Positions 5,780 through 8,130 of a stretch of DNA of 8,130 bases are shown piece after piece. The notes below the pieces were generated by a model. The model did not search any database and was not told the DNA's origin. It was given only the letters and a program-made list of their open reading frames with translations. Each line of letters begins with the position of its first letter. The first letter of the stretch is position 1. The translations under genes were made by a program, and so were the position numbers. This DNA comes from JAKBCQ01 sp021807585 (lineage in GTDB: Bacteria > Planctomycetota > Planctomycetia > Isosphaerales > Isosphaeraceae): positions 1-8,130 of the forward strand of contig DAHWFG010000328.1 in the NCBI GenBank assembly GCA_027325115.1. The letters are read 5' to 3'.

Positions 5780-7459
5780 ATGGGTGAACTGTATCGGCTT
5801 GTTCCGTTACGTCAGCTTAAAGACCAGCAAACGCGGTTCGCGCCCAAAGATCAAAAGATCGCTCAACTCGACCGCGCTGAAACGTTGCTTGGCGAGTTGA
5901 AAGAGGACAAGCGTTATCCGTACGAGTACATATATTATCGGATAACGGGATTTCGACCCGAAGCCGACGGTCCGCCGATCGTTCTTGACGGCGCCGATTT
6001 GCGGGCCGATTTACAACTGTTTTTGCATGATTTGGCGATGACGGTCGATCACACGATCGACGAGGCGACCGAACCGGTGATGACGGTTCAAGAGGTGGGA
6101 CGTCGGTACAACGTCTCGAATCGGACGATTTCCCGCTGGCGCAAGCGGGGTTTGGTGGCGCGTCGGTTTGTGATCAACGGCAGGGTGAAGATTGGATTTC
6201 TGGAATCGAGCGTGGCGCGGTTCGTCTCCGAGCACGGGGCTCGGGTGGAACGGGGCGCGCGGTTCCGGCAACTGACCGACGACGAGCGTGACGAAATCCT
6301 TCGTCGAGCCCGCCGGATGGCCGCGGTCGGTCGCGGGCGACTGGTTGAGATCGCGCGACGCATCGCGCGGAAAATGGACCGCTCCACGGAGACTATACGC
6401 ATGTTCATCAAAAAGCACGATCTCGATCATCCCGATCGGCCCATTATCACCGCGTCGAACCCTGGGCACATCGACGACGACGCCAAGGCGAAGATTTACC
6501 AGCGTTATCTTCAGGGCGTTACGGTTGAGAATTTGGTGTCGCAATTCAAGCGAACGCGTTCGAGTATTTATCGCATCATCAACGAGATGCGTGCGACGCG
6601 GATTCTCGGTGTGAAGCTCGAGTTCATGCATCATCCGAGTTTTGACGATTCTGCTCAGCGGAAGGAGATCCTCGCGGCGATGCCGGCTTTGCCCGAGGGG
6701 AAAGCGCCGCGTCGATCGAAGCCGCCGAAGGGGCTTCCTCCGTATCTCGCGAGTCTTTACGAAACGCCGCTCCTTTCACGCGAGCAGGAAATGCATCTGT
6801 TCCGCAAGATGAATTACCTCAAGTATCGCGCGAGTTTACTACGCGACCGAGTCGTCGTCGAACGCGCCAAGACGACCGAGCTCGACGAGATCGAACGCCT
6901 GCAAGAGCAAGCGCTCGAGATCAAAAATCAAATCATCAGTTCCAACTTGCGCCTGGTGGTATCAATTGCCAAGCGGCATGTGAATCCGACGAGCAACTTC
7001 TTCGAACTCGTTTCGGACGGCAACATGTCGTCGATTCGCGCCGTCGAGAAGTTCGATTTCTCTCGCGGCAACAAGTTCAGCACATACGCCTCGTGGGCGA
7101 TCATGAAAAACTTCGCGCGGACGATCCCCGAGGAAAATTACCGCCGCGATCGCTTCGTCACGGGACATGAAGAGATGTTCGAATCCGCGCCCGATACGCG
7201 CGTCGACGAGCACGAGTACGAAGCCGCGCAACGGCGGAGCGTCGAGGCCGTGAAGGGAATGTTGGGTCGGCTCGACGAGCGTGAGCGACGGATCATTGTC
7301 AGCCGTTTCGGAATCGACGGCAACAAAGAGCAAACGCTCGAACAGCTCGGTCGCGAACTCGGAATCACCAAAGAGCGGGTTCGGCAGATCGAATCGCGCG
7401 CCCAAGACAAGCTGTTCCGGATCGCCAAAGAGCAACGGCTTGATCTACCGATTCTTTGA
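5780..7459 (+). CDS. Sigma-70 family factor with N-terminal triple helix-turn-helix extension
   Basis: RNA polymerase sigma subunit that directs promoter recognition, 559 residues. Sigma region 1.2 is at about 319-352 (LPPYLASLYETPLLSREQEMHLFRK). Region 2 is at 381-448, with NLRLVVSIAKRH, FFELVSDGNMSSIRAVEKFDF and GNKFSTYASWAIMKNFART. Region 4 is at about 489-550, with LDERERRIIVSRFGIDG and the DNA-binding helices TLEQLGRELGITKERVRQIESRAQDKL. Only about 40 residues join regions 2 and 4, so region 3 seems to be absent. Residues 1-300 are an extension not found in standard RpoD. They include a MerR/excisionase-like HTH at 99-150 (MTVQEVGRRYNVSNRTISRW, then a wing), a second HTH-like segment at about 167-213, and a third resembling resolvase/Hin HTH at 231-270 (LVSQFKRTRSSIYRII). 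Region 2 wording matches planctomycete sigma factors as I remember them. It may be a primary-like or alternative sigma; the housekeeping symbol is not justified. It is transcribed divergently from the secreted-protein genes. Confidence 0.93.
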   Translation: MGELYRLVPLRQLKDQQTRFAPKDQKIAQLDRAETLLGELKEDKRYPYEYIYYRITGFRPEADGPPIVLDGADLRADLQLFLHDLAMTVDHTIDEATEPVMTVQEVGRRYNVSNRTISRWRKRGLVARRFVINGRVKIGFLESSVARFVSEHGARVERGARFRQLTDDERDEILRRARRMAAVGRGRLVEIARRIARKMDRSTETIRMFIKKHDLDHPDRPIITASNPGHIDDDAKAKIYQRYLQGVTVENLVSQFKRTRSSIYRIINEMRATRILGVKLEFMHHPSFDDSAQRKEILAAMPALPEGKAPRRSKPPKGLPPYLASLYETPLLSREQEMHLFRKMNYLKYRASLLRDRVVVERAKTTELDEIERLQEQALEIKNQIISSNLRLVVSIAKRHVNPTSNFFELVSDGNMSSIRAVEKFDFSRGNKFSTYASWAIMKNFARTIPEENYRRDRFVTGHEEMFESAPDTRVDEHEYEAAQRRSVEAVKGMLGRLDERERRIIVSRFGIDGNKEQTLEQLGRELGITKERVRQIESRAQDKLFRIAKEQRLDLPIL

Positions 7460-7541
7460 TCGATCGGGTTCGTCGCCATTGAACCTCGCACAATCGGCTC
7501 GTCACGCGCACGAAGCGCAAGCGAGTGAATGTATGTGTTGA

Positions 7542-7562
7542 TTCGCGCTCCGATTGCGCGAA
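7542..7562 (+). terminator. Hairpin downstream of the sigma gene, possible transcript end
   Basis: TTCGCGC (7542-7548) and GCGCGAA (7556-7562) form a perfect 7-bp stem with a 7-nt loop, 82 nt after the sigma stop codon. No U-run follows, so if it ends the transcript it does so without the classical intrinsic signal. It may instead protect the 3' end. Confidence 0.35.
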
Positions 7563-7640
7563 GTCGACGGATTTCGGCCGATCGGCGCAAATTATATAGA
7601 TCTGCGATGTATGGTTGGTGATTTCATGCCGCCGCTTGGC

Positions 7641-7800
7641 GCCCGGCTTTAGCCTCTCTCAGCCTTCGGTCTGAAAGGCGTCGCGAGGTTGTTCGTGTAC
7701 GCGTATTCCCAGAGCAAAGCCTTGGGTCATCAGTTCATAAACAATAATTTCAATATATTCAGACCGAAGGCCTTAGCGATCGTAGCCCTGGGAATCGTCG
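7641..7800. repeat. Degenerate REP-like repeat cluster with 14-bp inverted repeat
   Basis: GCCTTCGGTCTGAA (7662-7675) is repeated perfectly in inverted orientation at 7758-7771, 82 bp apart. ATTCCCAG (7705-7712) is likewise inverted at 7788-7795. On the minus strand two related words starting CCCARGGCTW occur (from about 7792 and from about 7725). The left copy also folds locally, GCCTT (7662-7666) with AAGGC (7675-7679). Such short GC-rich interspersed repeats between genes are common in planctomycetes in my memory. This looks like an eroded cluster rather than an intact mobile element; no transposase is present. Confidence 0.5.
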
Positions 7801-7992
7801 GAACGCTCGCGCCGAATCAGAGTATTCACGTGTTCCCAATTCAGGCTTTCGGATTGGATGCCGTTTATTCGGCGCCTTGGCGACTTGCGCCGCGGGATCG
7901 ATTATGATTTCATGAATCCGTCGATCGACGACTCGATCGAGAGTCGATTCTCCGGACGCGATCGCATCCAATAACATTCGCTTTTCAATCCC

Positions 7993-7997
7993 GGAGG
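7993..7997 (+). promoter_or_regulatory. Ribosome binding site for the GTG-started gene
   Basis: GGAGG lies 6 nt before the GTG at 8004, which makes this unusual start codon credible. Confidence 0.75.
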
Positions 7998-8003
7998 TTC
8001 CCC

Positions 8004-8130
8004 GTGGCGAAAAATTACGACGTCGTGATGAAAGAGTTGGTCGAGCGCGATCCCGCCGCGTGGCTCGCGCTGCTCGATATCCCGACCGACGGGCCGATCG
8101 GAGTCATCAACACCGATCTTTCGACGATCA
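8004..8130 (+). CDS. Partial gene, N-terminus resembling Rpn/PD-(D/E)XK nuclease-transposase-like proteins
   Basis: The gene runs off the right edge; 42 complete codons are visible from a GTG start preceded by GGAGG. The visible protein reads from AKNYDVVMKELVERDPAAW through LALLDIPTDG to VINTDLSTI. I associate this opening (a 'DxxxKELxERDPxxWLxLL' pattern followed by 'xVIxxDLSTI') with a family in planctomycetes and cyanobacteria often annotated as Rpn-like or PD-(D/E)XK nuclease/putative transposase. The catalytic part would lie outside the window, so the activity cannot be checked. A plain hypothetical protein is the alternative. It follows a repeat-rich non-coding stretch, which fits a family often found in variable regions. 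Confidence 0.65.
   Translation, partial: MAKNYDVVMKELVERDPAAWLALLDIPTDGPIGVINTDLSTI

Larger units (their letters stand above)
7460..8003. other. Non-coding region after the sigma gene
   Basis: This 544-nt stretch has no supportable gene; short frames on both strands resemble nothing known. It holds a hairpin (7542-7562), a GCCGATCGGC palindrome (7577-7586) next to an AT-rich ATTATATAGAT tract, and a repeat cluster (about 7641-7800). A small CGACTC/GAGTCG inverted repeat with a 6-nt loop (7929-7946) lies about 60 nt before the next gene. No clear -35/-10 pair was found for that gene. Confidence 0.5.

Noticed and set aside
6011..6634. Minus-strand open frame of 207 codons inside the sigma gene
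   Set aside because: Antisense shadow of the HTH part of the sigma factor; His/Arg-rich with no domain.
7689..7977. Short open frames of 72 codons on each strand in the repeat region
   Set aside because: They run through the inverted-repeat cluster, lack ribosome binding sites and show no protein-like pattern.

Overview
The window looks like a GC-rich planctomycete chromosome segment. The inference rests on three things. First, the sigma factor at 5780-7459 has region-2 wording I associate from memory with planctomycete sigma-70 proteins (residues around NFFELVSDGN and KFSTYASWAIMKNFART). Second, there is a cytoplasmic FHA/zinc-ribbon/Ser-Thr kinase fusion. Third, there is a run of secreted proteins of unknown function with long signal peptides and low-complexity inserts. 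No rRNA, tRNA, CRISPR array or intact insertion sequence is visible.

Layout. Bases 1-196 are an AT-rich intergenic stretch. Three genes then lie on the minus strand, in transcription order 5191->3848 (447-aa secreted protein), 3752->1776 (658-aa secreted protein) and 1516->197 (FHA-kinase). The first two are 95 nt apart, each has a good Shine-Dalgarno sequence, and they look like diverged tandem paralogues. Each has an N-terminal beta-rich domain followed by a C-terminal domain resembling PsbP/Mog1-like secreted domains. The second copy has gained about 80 residues of Lys/Gly-Asp-Ser repeats and polyproline. The kinase follows after a 259-nt gap that starts with a perfect 22-bp palindrome next to the upstream stop codon, so it may be only partly co-transcribed.

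A 588-nt divergent intergenic region (5192-5779) separates this block from a plus-strand gene for an unusual sigma factor. That protein has about 300 residues carrying three predicted helix-turn-helix segments ahead of sigma regions 1.2, 2 and 4, and sigma region 3 appears to be missing. The intergenic region holds two perfect 16-bp palindromes and a 12-bp direct repeat spaced 40 bp. All are candidate regulatory sites, none proven.

Downstream of the sigma gene, 7460-8003 is non-coding. It holds a 7-bp stem hairpin and a degenerate REP-like repeat cluster with a 14-bp perfect inverted repeat. A GTG-started gene with a GGAGG ribosome binding site begins at 8004 and runs off the window. Its 42 visible residues resemble the N-terminus of a Rpn/PD-(D/E)XK-type family.

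Functionally the window combines a phospho-signalling kinase, two exported proteins and a transcription initiation factor. A link between them (for example kinase or sigma control of the exported pair) is suggested only by position.
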